A DNA stretch of 64,000 bases from Archivesica marissinica (GCA_014843695.1 CM026394.1:34806756-34870755); one strand, 5' to 3'. Numbered from the stretch's first letter, positions 20,804 to 32,912 are shown. Translations and numbers: made by a program. The notes: generated from the letters alone by a model not told the origin.

Positions 20804-21010
20804 AAACGGAAATCACCAGGAAAACAACTTCATTCAAGTCGGAGAACTCCACAATGCATACAGCTTTCACCTTTGACGATATCAATAGAATGCTGACCGG
20901 CATGGACAGCGGTTTATTATATAACTACCAAGGAGTAGAAGCAGCACCAGGAGACGTTACACTGACTAGAGAAAAACTGAATCAGTTTAAGGTGGATCCG
21001 AATGCTACAG
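20804..21010 (+). CDS. Exon: RMxxGM domain with basic N-terminal extension
   Basis: Acceptor catgtttcag before 20804; donor CAG/GTAACG after 21010; 207 nt, phase 1-1. Before the domain it adds about 17 residues (ETEITRKTTSFKSENSTM) absent from other copies. The domain reads FDDINRMLTGMDSGLLYNYQ, then GVEAAPGDVTLTREKLNQF. The second helix is shortened (KVDPNAT). Confidence 0.8.
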
Positions 21011-21130
21011 GTAACGCATATGTACTACCCCTCCAGATTACTAGGTATATATATAAACATTGATATTAATACACACGTATGGATCGGATTTCCATTTGAT
21101 CTACACTAAGCTAAGTATGAACTTATCTTA

Positions 21131-21359
21131 CACCGATTGCGAAACTGGCTTTAGCAGCTTATATTAATCACTCCTGCTGGTGCGGATGAAAGCGTTCCTT
21201 CTTCATGGAGGAAACCAGAATAGCCGGAGAAGTTCTACTCGCGCGACTTTCGATTTGGCGACAATTTAACCATCTTGAATACTTTCTGATCAGGTGATCG
21301 AATCCGGGTTGCATTTATAGGGATATGAGCGTGCTAACCACTACTCTATGCATGCAGCC
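21131..21359 (-). mobile_element. SINE family C copy
   Basis: The 3' end reads on + gattgcgaaactggctttag and cttatattaatcactcctg, and the tRNA-like head is at the right on the minus strand (gcaacccggattcgatcacc region, then agcacgctcat). Related copies lie at 26293 and 56861. The head is more mutated than theirs. Confidence 0.6.
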
Positions 21360-21576
21360 CAAAATAGAAGCATAGATTAACGTAGCATTAACTAGCTTCA
21401 GGGATCACATTATGCCAATTTAAAAGTGGATCATGCATATGTATTGCTAACAAGTTGTGGTGTTAATGTTACATATGACAGTTGTCTCTGGTAAATTGTA
21501 TATGCTTAGTTGTCGTATTGGTCAACGTAAAAGTGATGTTGATCAGCTTAAATGATTCGGAAATGGTAATATAGTA

Positions 21577-21896
21577 AACCTGTCTTAAGCAGCCAGTCAA
21601 TGGTTAGTTTACTCATATGTTATTGCTCGATTCGTTTAAAACATATGTAAATACAAAACACAACACATTAAAGAAAATAGGCAAACGGGTCGAGCCACAA
21701 GTTCTAGCAACATTAGTTACGGCCTTCGCGAGTTTCCAATCAATGGAATCACAGAAATTGGCTCTTAACACATGCTGCTGCTTACTAGATGTTAAATGTA
21801 TAATAAAACAACATATTGGGAATCTGAAAACTGGTTGCTTAGTACAGTTTGGCTGCTTAATGAAGGTGTCCACTAACACACGTTTGAATGTAGTTT
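21577..21896. mobile_element. Diverged relative of the MITE at 8761
   Basis: The left end aaacctgtcttaagcagcca matches the left end of the MITE at 8761-8938, and the right part gtccactaacacacgtttga matches its right end. The middle carries about 140 bp of other sequence, including the open frame at 21617-21910, which I do not recognise and treat as chance. Confidence 0.55.
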
Positions 21897-21951
21897 ATAA
21901 GGAGAATTAATTCCTCAAATAATTCAAATAAGTATGGAACTACAGCATAAG

Positions 21952-22303
21952 TGTAAACTATACTACTTGAGGCAGGCTTTACCGGTATAATACACAATAA
22001 GTTACAATACGTTACCGTTACAATACACATAAATGTAAACTATACTACTTGAGGCAGGCTTTACCGGTATAATACACAATAAGTTACAATACGTTACCGT
22101 TACAATACACATAAATGTAAACTATACTACTTAAGGCAGGCTTTACCGGTATAATACACAATAAGTTACAATACGTTACCGTTACAATACACATAAATGT
22201 AAACTATACTACTTGAGGCAGGCTTTACCGGTATAATACACAATAAGTTACAATACGTTACCGTTACAATACACATACATGTAAACTATACTACTTGAGG
22301 CAG
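21952..22303. repeat. 82-bp tandem repeat, 4.3 copies
   Basis: Units begin at 21952, 22034, 22116, 22198 and 22280 with tgtaaactatactacttgag; copies differ by only one or two bases. Confidence 0.9.
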
Positions 22304-22369
22304 TACTACAATACTTTCATACAACATCAAATTATGGGGCATGTATTATAAACTAATGCATTTTACTTT

Positions 22370-22500
22370 AATACACACATGTTGCCACAGGCACAGGACA
22401 CAATGATTTTGTGCGCCCTATGGTCTTATAGTAGTAATGTGTATTCAATATTACTATTATATAAGACCATAGGGCACACACAAGTAGTGTGCCTGTGCAT
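22370..22500. mobile_element. Palindromic MITE-like element
   Basis: Two arms are inverted: gccctatggtcttatagtag (22415 onward) pairs with ctattatataagaccatagg (about 22453 onward), and the outer cacaggcac pairs with gtgcctgtg. This gives a hairpin of about 125 bp with no coding sequence. Confidence 0.6.
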
Positions 22501-22689
22501 GTAACCTAAAGTGATAGCACTTCGTTATTAGCATTCTTTAAAATTACATAAACAACAATAACAATGTTGATTTAGCAAATCGATATAGAACATGTGAATA
22601 AATAAATATTGCTATGTTCATTCAAAGAAATAAATATTGTTTATGCTAAATAAATATGATATATACATGTCCATACAATGAATGAAATC

Positions 22690-22980
22690 AAGTTCTTAGC
22701 GTATATGCCTCCTTTAAAAATTAACATAATTTAACAATAAGTCGTTTTTTATTAGACGAAATGCGTGTATTGAACTTTCTTACGGTCGACCATGATATAT
22801 TACATGTCATTAATAAATGGTACTCAGTTTCTACAGAAGTTGAGTTACATTGTTGACCTATTCTATTGTGTCTATCAGTGACATTGAAGCGACCAATTTC
22901 AATAGCAAGACTGTGGGAAGAGAGTCGAAAACATGAAAATAGTTTTCTAAAAAGATAATTATCCAATAAGTCCAAATAAA
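22690..22980 (-). mobile_element. LINE 3'-end relic
   Basis: The minus strand encodes FRLSSHSLAIEIGRFN, then a Cys/His region (QQCNSTSVETEYHLLMTC), matching the C-terminal part of non-LTR retrotransposon polymerases and the relic at 7727. Only this end is present and no active element can be inferred. Confidence 0.6.
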
Positions 22981-23289
22981 TTTCATACTTGAATAATGTT
23001 TTTAAATCTTACATAGTAATCAATGTTTTGACATATTTTATATACTTGTGTACTATTCCTGTTGAAACTAATCACGTGATCGTGTTTGCAGTAACGGAAA
23101 GTAATTTAAATTGTGATCAATATTATTCCAAAGGAAGGAGAGAGTAAGGACATTAAATACACAATAGACACATATATTGGAGACATAAAGCATGGCCTGA
23201 TGACAAATATTACATACTTTAATTATGCAATAGTAGATCGACGAAGGAAGCCCGATTTGTCATGACTAACTAGAATGTGATTGTACATT

Positions 23290-24041
23290 ATATCCAGGTA
23301 CCTTAGCTTGGTCCTGAATAGACCGGATGTGTTTCAATAGGGCTGACACGCTTTGCTTGGCTATTTCAATATGGATGCAATTATAGCAATGAATGTGCCA
23401 TTTCAATAGATGTGACCCTACAACAAATAATCGTATTGCCTGTGCCATACCAATAAGGGTGAGACTATAGCGGCCAAGTGCCTGGCTTGGCCTTTTCAAT
23501 AGGGGTGAATCTATAGGGGTGAATATATATCAAACACACCCCTGTCTGAATATCAGTAGGTGTAACACTAGGGCAAGCACAACGCTTTGCTTTGCTCTTT
23601 CTATAAGGTTGACACTTTACCTTTTCTTTGCATGGTCCATTCAATATGTGAGACACAATAGCAAGCAATCGCGGTTTTAATATTGTCAATAATGCTGACG
23701 CTATAGCACTATAGCAAACACACGCGTTTCTTGCCCCTTCCTATAGTGATGGTAAAACAAAACGCGTTGCTTGATCTTTCAATAGGATGACACTATATGA
23801 ACACATCGATATTTTGTCTGATAAGGTTCACATTATAGCCAACAAACGCTCTGCTTGGCATTTTCAATAGTGAGAGCATACTCGCAAACATACCACTTTG
23901 CTTTGCCCTTTCAATAGTGATAACGCTATAGCAAACAAATGCTTTGCCTTGCCCTTTCACTGTATTAAGCATTCGCTTTGCTTGGCCCGCTTTCAATAGG
24001 GATACCAATATAATAAACACACGCATTGCTTTGCACTATAG
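23290..24041. repeat. Degenerate repeat field, about 45-bp unit
   Basis: About sixteen diverged units with the consensus phrases cctttcaatagggtgacact and atagcaaacacacgctttgc. The field runs directly into the exon at 24042: the last unit supplies that exon's polypyrimidine stretch and AG (tttgcactatag). A related phrase ends the SINE-like element at 2222-2465. Confidence 0.7.
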
Positions 24042-24215
24042 TGACAATAGATCGTTCAAAAACCTCTACAAGCTCCAATGTAACAGACAGTAAACAGACA
24101 ACAGGAACAGGTACAGATGGTGTCACCTTCAACAGCAGTTCTTTTTCGAGCAGTGTACAGTCAAGCTCTACGTCAGAAACAAGCGTATTATTCGACACAC
24201 CAAGCGGGGCTGAAA
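24042..24215 (+). CDS. Exon: Ser/Thr-rich linker
   Basis: Acceptor gcactatag before 24042 and donor AAA/GTATTC after 24215; 174 nt, phase 1-1. The peptide is rich in Ser and Thr (SSSFSSSVQSSSTSETS), consistent with an O-glycosylated spacer. A second AG at 24049-24050 would give 165 nt, also in phase. The donor lacks the usual G before GT, and the acceptor sits in a repeat, so confidence is moderate. Confidence 0.5.
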
Positions 24216-24426
24216 GTATTCATTTATTATGTCTTTTCTTCTGACACATGGACATGCATTAATATAATTACGTATAAGAACAATTACAATTTGTGAAATA
24301 CAGTATGTGATATGTATCTCTCAACCAAGCGCCTACCTACAAACGTATAACGGACGTACTGGTTTTCGGACCGTTATGATGTGTCTGTGAATACCCTGTA
24401 GTCAGTCTATTTTATAGCAAATGGAA

Positions 24427-25293
24427 TGATATTACTATGTAAATCGATCATTATTGCATGTTTTTGAAGCAGATGAAGTAATATTACTATGTAAAGTGAT
24501 CATTCTTGCATGTTTTTGAAGCAGATGAAGTAATATTACTATGTAAATCGATCATTCTTGCATGTTTTTGAAGCAGATGAAGTAATATTACTATGTAATG
24601 TGATCATTCTTGCATGTTTGTGAAGCAGATGAAGTAATATTACTATGTAATGTGATCATTCTTGCATGTTTGTGAAGCAGATGAAGTAATATTACTATGT
24701 AATGTGATCATTCTTGCATGTTTGTGAAGCAGATGAAGTAATATTACTATGTAATGTGATCATTCTTGCATGTTTGTGAAGCAGATGAAGTAATATTACT
24801 ATGTAATGTGATCATTCTTGCATGTTTGTGAAGCAGATGAAGTAATATTACTATGTAATGTGATCATTCTTGCATGTTTGTGAAGCAGATGAAGTAATAT
24901 TACTATGTAATGTGATCATTCTTGCATGTTTGTGAAGCAGATGAAGTAATATTACTATGTAATGTGATCATTCTTGCATGTTTGTGAAGCAGATGAAGTA
25001 ATATTACTATGTAATGTGATCATTCTTGCATGTTTGTGAAGCAGATGAAGTAATATTACTATGTAATGTGATCATTCTTGCATGTTTGTGAAGCAGATGA
25101 AGTAATATTACTATGTAATGTGATCATTCTTGCATGTTTGTGAAGCAGATGAAGTAATATTACTATGTAATGTGATCATTCTTGCATGTTTGTGAAGCAG
25201 ATGAAGTAATATTACTATGTAATGTGATCATTCTTGCATGTTTGTGAAGCAGATGAAGTAATATTACTATGTAAATGTGATCATTCTTGCATT
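24427..25293. repeat. 52-bp tandem repeat, about 17 copies
   Basis: Unit contains gaagcagatgaagtaatatt and gtgatcattcttgcatgttt. Inner copies are identical while the outermost ones carry variants (aaatcgatcatt, tttttgaag). This is the pattern expected from unequal exchange, with homogenised centre and diverged edges. Confidence 0.95.
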
Positions 25294-26292
25294 TTTCATT
25301 TAATGCGCTTGAATAAAGTAAGATTGCATAAACACCTTTTACTATAAAACTACAATTTTACTCACACGTCAATGCAACATGGTGGCAAAATACATATTTC
25401 TTTACCTCTGCTTAAGTGGGATTGTATGATACCATTGACTGAGATTAATGAAAACACAAACATTTACATATTACTCGATTTCATAACAATACAAGCAGTG
25501 TAGCAAAAATTATTATTTTTCCTGAATTGGCAAATACTTGAATATCGACGCATACAATCATCAGTCATATACTTATACAGACTCAGAAATAACTTGCTAT
25601 GCGTCGACCACAACCACATAGCACCTACAAGGAACCTGAAATTAAACAACTCCGCAGTCCCGAACCCAGTACCATATTAACTCATTTCCCCCACGAACAA
25701 TATGTCTTTGGAATGACCTCCCTCCCCTACTATGTACAGTCCAGCCACAGCTTAACCATTTTTGCTGTGCGGCTGGTCACTCAACCACTCATGCAACACT
25801 AATGACTGTTTATAACCATAGTATGCATAATTAATGATTTTGTTTACACCTGTCCCTGTCATACTCAGTATTGAGTATTGGGAGTATAATGTAGACTAGC
25901 CTGGAAACAGGCGTCGATATATTTTGCCTGGTCGGTCAAATAAATATATGTTAACACCGAGACTATTAATTGGGCCGTATTGAGTTTCTGATCATATCAA
26001 CTAGAAGTAAAAAAAGTGAAAAATCGACAGACTGGAACCCAGGCTAATGTGGATGTGTTTTCGAAAGTTTCATTTTAGGCAGTTCAAGCACGCACCAAAT
26101 AAACCAAGCACATGCTACTGACAGTTGCTACATCATTCGCAAACTAATTTGAAAACAGATGGGGACTGAGAACATTTCGATTGACTTTCTTCCAAATAAA
26201 ATGCACTGCTCTACACCACAACCGTCCTGATTCCTTTCAATATAAATTTACCATTTATACATGTTTAATTCGAAGAATACTTAGCAGAAGCT
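25294..26292. other. Intron, no gene supported
   Basis: AT-rich sequence. The open frame at 25599-25802 has no splice context in phase and no recognised similarity. Confidence 0.4.
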
Positions 26293-26521
26293 CCAATGAT
26301 TGCGAAACAAGCCTTAGCATCTTATATTAATCACTCTCTTTGGCGCGTATAAAAAATTGTGTTGTCATTCGTGTGAGAGGAAACCTGAGTACCTGGAGAA
26401 AACCAACCTGTCCGATCTGCCGACCACCATACCATCTCATATAGTTCCTGGTCCGAGGATCAAACCCGGTTTGCACCGGTGAGAGGCGAGTGTGCTAACT
26501 AACCACTGCGCTAATCGGACA
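26293..26521 (-). mobile_element. SINE family C copy
   Basis: On the minus strand: tRNA-like head gtccgattagcgcagtggtt with gcacactcgcc, B-box-like tttgatcctcgg, and 3' end cttgtttcgcaatc. Good match to the copy at 56861. Confidence 0.7.
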
Positions 26522-26578
26522 GAATAATACGTGTACGCAAATGCCACAAACATTTATCTAATTCTGCTTGTACTTCAG

Positions 26579-26620
26579 AATCAAACTTAGTCGATCTGAA
26601 CCTTGTGGCGACGGGCACTG
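26579..26620 (+). CDS. 42-nt micro-exon
   Basis: Acceptor gcttgtacttcag and strong donor CTG/GTGAGT; 42 nt, phase 1-1. It encodes about SNLVDLNLVATGT. The signals are good and it lies between two Ser/Thr-rich exons, so it likely extends the linker region. Confidence 0.5.
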
Positions 26621-27312
26621 GTGAGTTGTATTTATCTATTGCATGCAACGTTTAGTTTTAAATATGTTTTTATATTGACCTGAAAAGAAAGTAGGACGGA
26701 TCGAATGAGAACCATTTAGCACTAAGAAGAAATATTATGCCATATTACAAATTATTCCGCCTCAATGCTAATTACCATAGGCAAGCAGTCAATATTACTT
26801 ACTATTCGCTCTTGGTCAGTCTGTCAATATCGTCAATAACATTGACTGTCTTTTGGCTTCCGGTCTGAATCAGTGTAACGCGCATTGACATATTGCTAAA
26901 AGCAAAGCGTCTCTCTTAATAAGTAGACGCTTATTAAAATGCATGCATAAAAGCTTCCAGATACGTACAGATTATATAAGTACATTGTTGTCACCAAATA
27001 TTTTAACTGACACAAGGCGTTTCAAATACTTGTACCTGCATGGTAATAAAATAAATATAGCATTCCTTAGTGGGCAATATGAAACATAATATACCAGGAA
27101 CTTAGACAGAATGTCAATCAAAGGTATTCTGATTATACACATAATAAAGCAATAATCCAAGATGCACCTGATTAAGTTTGTCCATTAAAAATAATAGCTA
27201 CATCTCCAAATGATGATACGTTACACATAATTCAGATATATAGTTCTGCTCTATGGCTTAATACTCGATATACCTTCTGATTCGATATTAATGTGTTGTT
27301 CTTCATTCGCAG
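26621..27312. other. Intron, no feature seen
   Basis: AT-rich intron before the mucin-like exon; no repeat or exon recognised. Confidence 0.4.
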
Positions 27313-29184
27313 GTGCAAAGTTACCGACAGGGCCTACAGAAACAGCCGCCTTTGCTGAAACAAACAGAGACACTATTTTACCTGGAACAGATGTGAACCT
27401 TCATGGTATTAATATACCTACACATGTAGCAACTGCACCATCAATACAAACGGATCATGGTGCAACACAAATTGATGCGTCTTCAATACAAACTGGCACA
27501 GTATCTACACAGACTGGAACATTACCAATACAAACTGACACAGTATCCACACAGACTGGAACATTACCAATACAAACTGACACAGTATCCACACAGACTG
27601 GAACATTACCAATACAAACTGACACAGTATCCACACAGACTGGAACATTACCAATACAAACTGACACAGTATCCACACAGACTGGAACATTACCAATACA
27701 AACTGACACAGTATCCACACAGACTGGAACATTACCAATACAAACTGACACAGTATCCACACAGACTGGAACATTACCAATACAAACTGACACAGTATCC
27801 ACACAGACTGGAACATTACCAATACAAACTGACACAGTATCCACACAGACTGGAACATTACCAATACAAACTGACACAGTATCCACACAGACTGGAACAT
27901 TACCAATACAAACTGACACAGTATCCACACAGACTGGAACATTACCAATACAAACTGACACAGTATCCACACAGACTGGAACATTACCAATACAAACTGA
28001 CACAGTATCCACACAGACTGGAACATTACCAATACAAACTGGCACTGTGTCCACACAGACTGGAACAGCATCAATACAAACTGGCACAGTATCCACACAG
28101 ACTGGAACGTTACCAATACAAACTGACACTGTGTCCACACAGACTGGAACATCACCAATACAAACTGACACAGTATCCACACAGACTGGAACATTACCAA
28201 TACAAACTGGCATTTTATCAACACAACCTGGCACAGTGATTACACAGACTGGTACATCATCTACGCAGATTGATGCACTGTTGCCAATACAGACTGGCAC
28301 ATTACCAACACAGCCAGGTACATTATCAACGCAGTCAGGAACATTATCTACGCAGACTGACACAATGCCAACACAGCCAGATATATTACCAACACAGCCA
28401 GGTGCATTATCAACACAGCCAGGTACATTATCAACACAGACAGATACATTATCTACGCAGACTGACACAATGCCAACACAGCCATATATATTACCAACAC
28501 AGCCAGGTACATTATCAACACAGCCAGATACATTATCTACGCAGACTGAGACACTGTCAATAAAGACAGACACATCATCAACACAGACAGGTACATTATC
28601 TACGCAGACTGGCACAATGACAATAGCGACTGGCACATTAACAACCAAGCCGGACACATTAACCGTGCAGGCTGGAACACTGCCAATACAGATTGACCCA
28701 TCTTCAACACAGTCTGACCCAACCTTAACACTGACCGACCCATCTTCAACACAGTCTGACCCAACCTTAACACTGACCGACCCATCTTCAACACAGTCTG
28801 ACCCAACCTTAACACTGACCGACCCATCTTCAACACAGAATGTGACAACGTCCAAAGATACTGGCAACATAACTACATCGAAAAAGACTGATGCTAAGTC
28901 TACACTTACAATTGATACTCGAGCAGCTCTTGATGGCATAAACATCGGAGGACTAGCAGATGAAATAGGAACTGTCAATATTATCATAGGCGGTACAGTT
29001 GGTGAGCAATCAGGCGGAAATGTTGATCCAGCAACAACATCAAGCGATCCAGCTAGCGGTTCCGCTGCACCTCTAGATACCACATATACATCTGTCGGTC
29101 CTGCAGTACACAAATCTATTACAACAACAAACACTACAAAGACGAACATCTCTGAAACAACAGTAACGAAAACAACAAAGACAG
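27313..29184 (+). CDS. Exon, 1872 nt: mucin-like Thr/Ser-rich repeat region
   Basis: Acceptor cttcattcgcag before 27313; donor CAG/GTAGAA after 29184; 624 codons, phase 1-1. After about 55 unique residues (GAKLPTGPTETAAF and onward) come some sixteen tandem 14-residue units, TDTVSTQTGTLPIQ, the first dozen identical in DNA (42 bp). Shorter 7-residue derivatives follow (TQPGTLS, TQTDTMP), then three 14-residue units with DPSSTQSDPTLTLT, and finally a unique tail of about 130 residues (DGINIGGLADEIGTVNIIIG and SAAPLDTTYTSV). Thr is dominant with Ser and Pro, typical of heavily O-glycosylated stalks. Proline and cysteine content give no hint of a folded domain. Long open frames on the other strand and other frames are repeat shadows. 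Could in principle be a separate single-exon mucin gene, but no start or stop fits that better. Confidence 0.8.
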
Positions 29185-29388
29185 GTAGAACATCACATAT
29201 TCTGGTGTCTTACGGTATGATTATGGTGGTTTATGTGGAGATAATGCTTTCACATTTATTTGAGTAAGCTTCAAACAGAACAAAACTGTCGAAATCTTAA
29301 CTACATGTAATGTTAATACGTGCGATTAGTTAACTAGTTTAATATACAATTTTAATTGGATTGCGAAACAAATTCTAAAATGCATTGT

Positions 29389-29627
29389 TTAACCCATTCA
29401 ACACCAAGTAACTCACATGGACTGGTCCATGATATTCATAAACCAATAAATGAATCAGAAAATCACATTTGGACAAGTTCATTTATCAAAATGGGTAATT
29501 ATGTCTAAAAATAGTCATATCACTGGCAAAAAGTGCAGATCCTGATGAGACGGCTCGTCACGAGCCGGCTCATCTGGATCTACACTTTTTGTAAGCCTAT
29601 TTAGAGGTCTGTTGTGTTGAAAGGGTT
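29389..29627. mobile_element. piggyBac-like MITE, second copy
   Basis: Near-identical to the element at 9337-9577, with TTAA at both ends, the CCCATTCAACACCA terminus and the central palindrome. Very recent relative to the other elements in the window. Confidence 0.8.
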
Positions 29628-29628
29628 A

Positions 29629-29806
29629 ATAGTTCTCGCGACCTCATTCCTGGTGGAATCCATCGCCATGAGCGAGAGAGAGAAGATGCAATGTGGATTT
29701 AAGAGTTTCTGATAAGGTCATCAAAATCGTGGTTTTGTCTGGAATTTAACTCACGACCTCTCGTTTTATCGGGATATCGAATCCAATGCCCCACTGCAGA
29801 TCCACA
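29629..29806 (-). mobile_element. SINE family B-like copy, variant
   Basis: Shares ctcgcgacctcattcctggt and ggaatccatcgcc with family B on +, then diverges; the tRNA-like head region near 29770-29806 is altered. It directly abuts the MITE. Confidence 0.55.
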
Positions 29807-30214
29807 CATTATAATCATTATATAGCAATCACGATGGTTATATCGTATTTGATGAAAGCTGCGTTTCTTTAGCTATGACTAACTAACATCAGCTTTGTAC
29901 AAGTGCTAAATCAACAGTGTATTTAAAAACGTTAAGGTGACTATGCCAAACAATTTCGTTTTCTCGAATACTTATTAAGAGTTTCCCCACTTTTATTAAA
30001 AGTCACATCGGTTGAGAGGGATTTAAGTGTCTGAGATGAATTATTACGAAAGCCTATTTCCACATTAATTACAAATGTTATATGTATACTTGTATGTTTG
30101 TATTCACTGCATCTTTGTGAACATATTTGAATGAATAATGCTTAAACTGAGTAGCACTATCTAACTCCATACTCGGCATACTGTATATCATCTGCAGTGC
30201 TGTATTAATTCCAT

Positions 30215-30407
30215 ATCGTGTCTACGTCAAGCATATTGTACCTCTAGTACAGTTTCTATCGTGTCTACGTTAAGCATATTGTACCTCTAGTACAGTTTCT
30301 ATCGTGTCTACGTCAAGCATATTGTACCTCTAGTACAGTTTCTATCGTGTCTACGTCAAGCACATTGTACCTCTAGTACAGTTTCTATCGTGTCTACGTC
30401 AAGCATA
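30215..30407. repeat. 43-bp tandem repeat, truncated by the gap
   Basis: Unit atcgtgtctacgtcaagcat plus attgtacctctagtacagttt and ct; 4.5 copies before the N run. The same repeat continues after the gap at 32151-32620. Confidence 0.9.
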
Positions 30408-31407
30408 NNNNNNNNNNNNNNNNNNNNNNNNNNNNNNNNNNNNNNNNNNNNNNNNNNNNNNNNNNNNNNNNNNNNNNNNNNNNNNNNNNNNNNNNNNNNN
30501 NNNNNNNNNNNNNNNNNNNNNNNNNNNNNNNNNNNNNNNNNNNNNNNNNNNNNNNNNNNNNNNNNNNNNNNNNNNNNNNNNNNNNNNNNNNNNNNNNNNN
30601 NNNNNNNNNNNNNNNNNNNNNNNNNNNNNNNNNNNNNNNNNNNNNNNNNNNNNNNNNNNNNNNNNNNNNNNNNNNNNNNNNNNNNNNNNNNNNNNNNNNN
30701 NNNNNNNNNNNNNNNNNNNNNNNNNNNNNNNNNNNNNNNNNNNNNNNNNNNNNNNNNNNNNNNNNNNNNNNNNNNNNNNNNNNNNNNNNNNNNNNNNNNN
30801 NNNNNNNNNNNNNNNNNNNNNNNNNNNNNNNNNNNNNNNNNNNNNNNNNNNNNNNNNNNNNNNNNNNNNNNNNNNNNNNNNNNNNNNNNNNNNNNNNNNN
30901 NNNNNNNNNNNNNNNNNNNNNNNNNNNNNNNNNNNNNNNNNNNNNNNNNNNNNNNNNNNNNNNNNNNNNNNNNNNNNNNNNNNNNNNNNNNNNNNNNNNN
31001 NNNNNNNNNNNNNNNNNNNNNNNNNNNNNNNNNNNNNNNNNNNNNNNNNNNNNNNNNNNNNNNNNNNNNNNNNNNNNNNNNNNNNNNNNNNNNNNNNNNN
31101 NNNNNNNNNNNNNNNNNNNNNNNNNNNNNNNNNNNNNNNNNNNNNNNNNNNNNNNNNNNNNNNNNNNNNNNNNNNNNNNNNNNNNNNNNNNNNNNNNNNN
31201 NNNNNNNNNNNNNNNNNNNNNNNNNNNNNNNNNNNNNNNNNNNNNNNNNNNNNNNNNNNNNNNNNNNNNNNNNNNNNNNNNNNNNNNNNNNNNNNNNNNN
31301 NNNNNNNNNNNNNNNNNNNNNNNNNNNNNNNNNNNNNNNNNNNNNNNNNNNNNNNNNNNNNNNNNNNNNNNNNNNNNNNNNNNNNNNNNNNNNNNNNNNN
31401 NNNNNNN
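30408..31407. other. Assembly gap, 1000 N
   Basis: Exactly 1000 N, a conventional scaffold gap length. The 936 bases before it (29472-30407) and the 936 bases after it (31408-32343) are nearly identical, so the real gap is probably negative: two contig ends overlap. Open frames drawn across it mean nothing. Confidence 0.95.
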
Positions 31408-32343
31408 GACAAGTTCATTTATCAAAATGGGTAATTATGTCTAAAAATAGTCATATCACTGGCAAAAAGTGCAGATCCTGATGAGACGGCTCGTCACGAG
31501 CCGGCTCATCTGGATCTACACTTTTTGTAAGCCTATTTAGAGGTCTGTTGTGTTGAAAGGGTTAATAGTTCTCGCGACCTCATTCCTGGTGGAATCCATC
31601 GCCATGAGCGAGAGAGAGAAGATGCAATGTGGATTTAAGAGTTTCTGATAAGGTCATCAAAATCGTGGTTTTGTCTGGAATTTAACTCACGACCTCTCGT
31701 TTTATCGGGATATCGAATCCAATGCCCCACTGCAGATCCACACATTATAATCATTATATAGCAATCACGATGGTTATATCGTATTTGATGAAAGCTGCGT
31801 TTCTTTAGCTATGACTAACTAACATCAGCTTTGTACAAGTGCTAAATCAACAGTGTATTTAAAAACGTTAAGGTGACTATGCCAAACAATTTCGTTTTCT
31901 CGAATACTTATTAAGAGTTTCCCCACTTTTATTAAAAGTCACATCGGTTGAGAGGGATTTAAGTGTCTGAGATGAATTATTACGAAAGCCTATTTCCACA
32001 TTAATTACAAATGTTATATGTATACTTGTATGTTTGTATTCACTGCATCTTTGTGAACATATTTGAATGAATAATGCTTAAACTGAGTAGCACTATCTAA
32101 CTCCATACTCGGCATACTGTATATCATCTGCAGTGCTGTATTAATTCCATATCGTGTCTACGTCAAGCATATTGTACCTCTAGTACAGTTTCTATCGTGT
32201 CTACGTTAAGCATATTGTACCTCTAGTACAGTTTCTATCGTGTCTACGTCAAGCATATTGTACCTCTAGTACAGTTTCTATCGTGTCTACGTCAAGCATA
32301 TTGTACCTCTAGTACAGTTTCTATCGTGTCTACGTCAAGCATA
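31408..32343. other. Copy of 29472-30407, probably an assembly duplication
   Basis: Repeats the right part of the MITE (to 31565), the SINE B-like copy (31566-31743) and unique intron sequence base for base as far as I compared by eye, including a rare gttaagc variant in the second 43-bp unit. One difference was seen (cacattg before the gap against catattg after it, in the repeat). No gene lies in it. Confidence 0.85.
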
Positions 32344-32620
32344 TTGTACCTCTAGTACAGTTTCTATCGTGTCTACGTCAAGCATATTGTACCTCTAGTA
32401 CAGTTTCTATCGTGTCTACGTCAAGCATATTGTACATCTAGTACAGTTTCTATCGTGTCTACGTCAAGCATATTGTACCTCTAGTACAGTTTCTATCGTG
32501 TCTACGTCAAGCATATTGTACCTCTAGTACAGTTTCTATCGTGTCTACGTCAAGCATATTGTACCTCTAGTACAGTTTCTATCGTGTCTACGTCAAGCAT
32601 ATTGTACCTCTAGTACAGTG
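32151..32620. repeat. 43-bp tandem repeat, about 11 copies
   Basis: Same unit as at 30215-30407. Copies are almost identical, with single variants (gttaag, tacatct). It ends at a short gtgtcagtggtgacac palindrome near 32618. Confidence 0.95.
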
Positions 32621-32912
32621 TCAGTGGTGACACAAATGTCAGTTATAGGTTCAGTTATTGGGCAATCATTTGTCAATAGTCCTCCTCGTGGTCCCTGTTC
32701 TCAGTTCGCGTTTGATAAAAACATCTATTTGCAAATTACGAAGTCAAATATGACTTACCTTGAAACAGGTTTGCTGTGTGAATGAACGGGGAATTGTATA
32801 CGTGCGTATGATTATTAAAGATATGTTGTTTCAAAACAGCTAACATTGTTGGTGAGCAATGTGATTATGTTCTGATTAACAACTATAAGATACGACATTG
32901 TTTGACAACCAT

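Noticed and set aside
24427..25293. CRISPR-like regular repeats (also at 59754-61612 and 62435-63136)
   Set aside because: Units are contiguous with no unique spacers, and the DNA is eukaryotic. These are minisatellites.
27455..29149. 564-residue minus-strand frame and other frames over the mucin exon
   Set aside because: Shadow of the 42-bp repeat. Only the + strand frame has an acceptor and donor in the phase used by the rest of the gene.
30390..31481. Open frames across the N runs (also at 47969-49246)
   Set aside because: Unknown bases cannot contain stops; no information.
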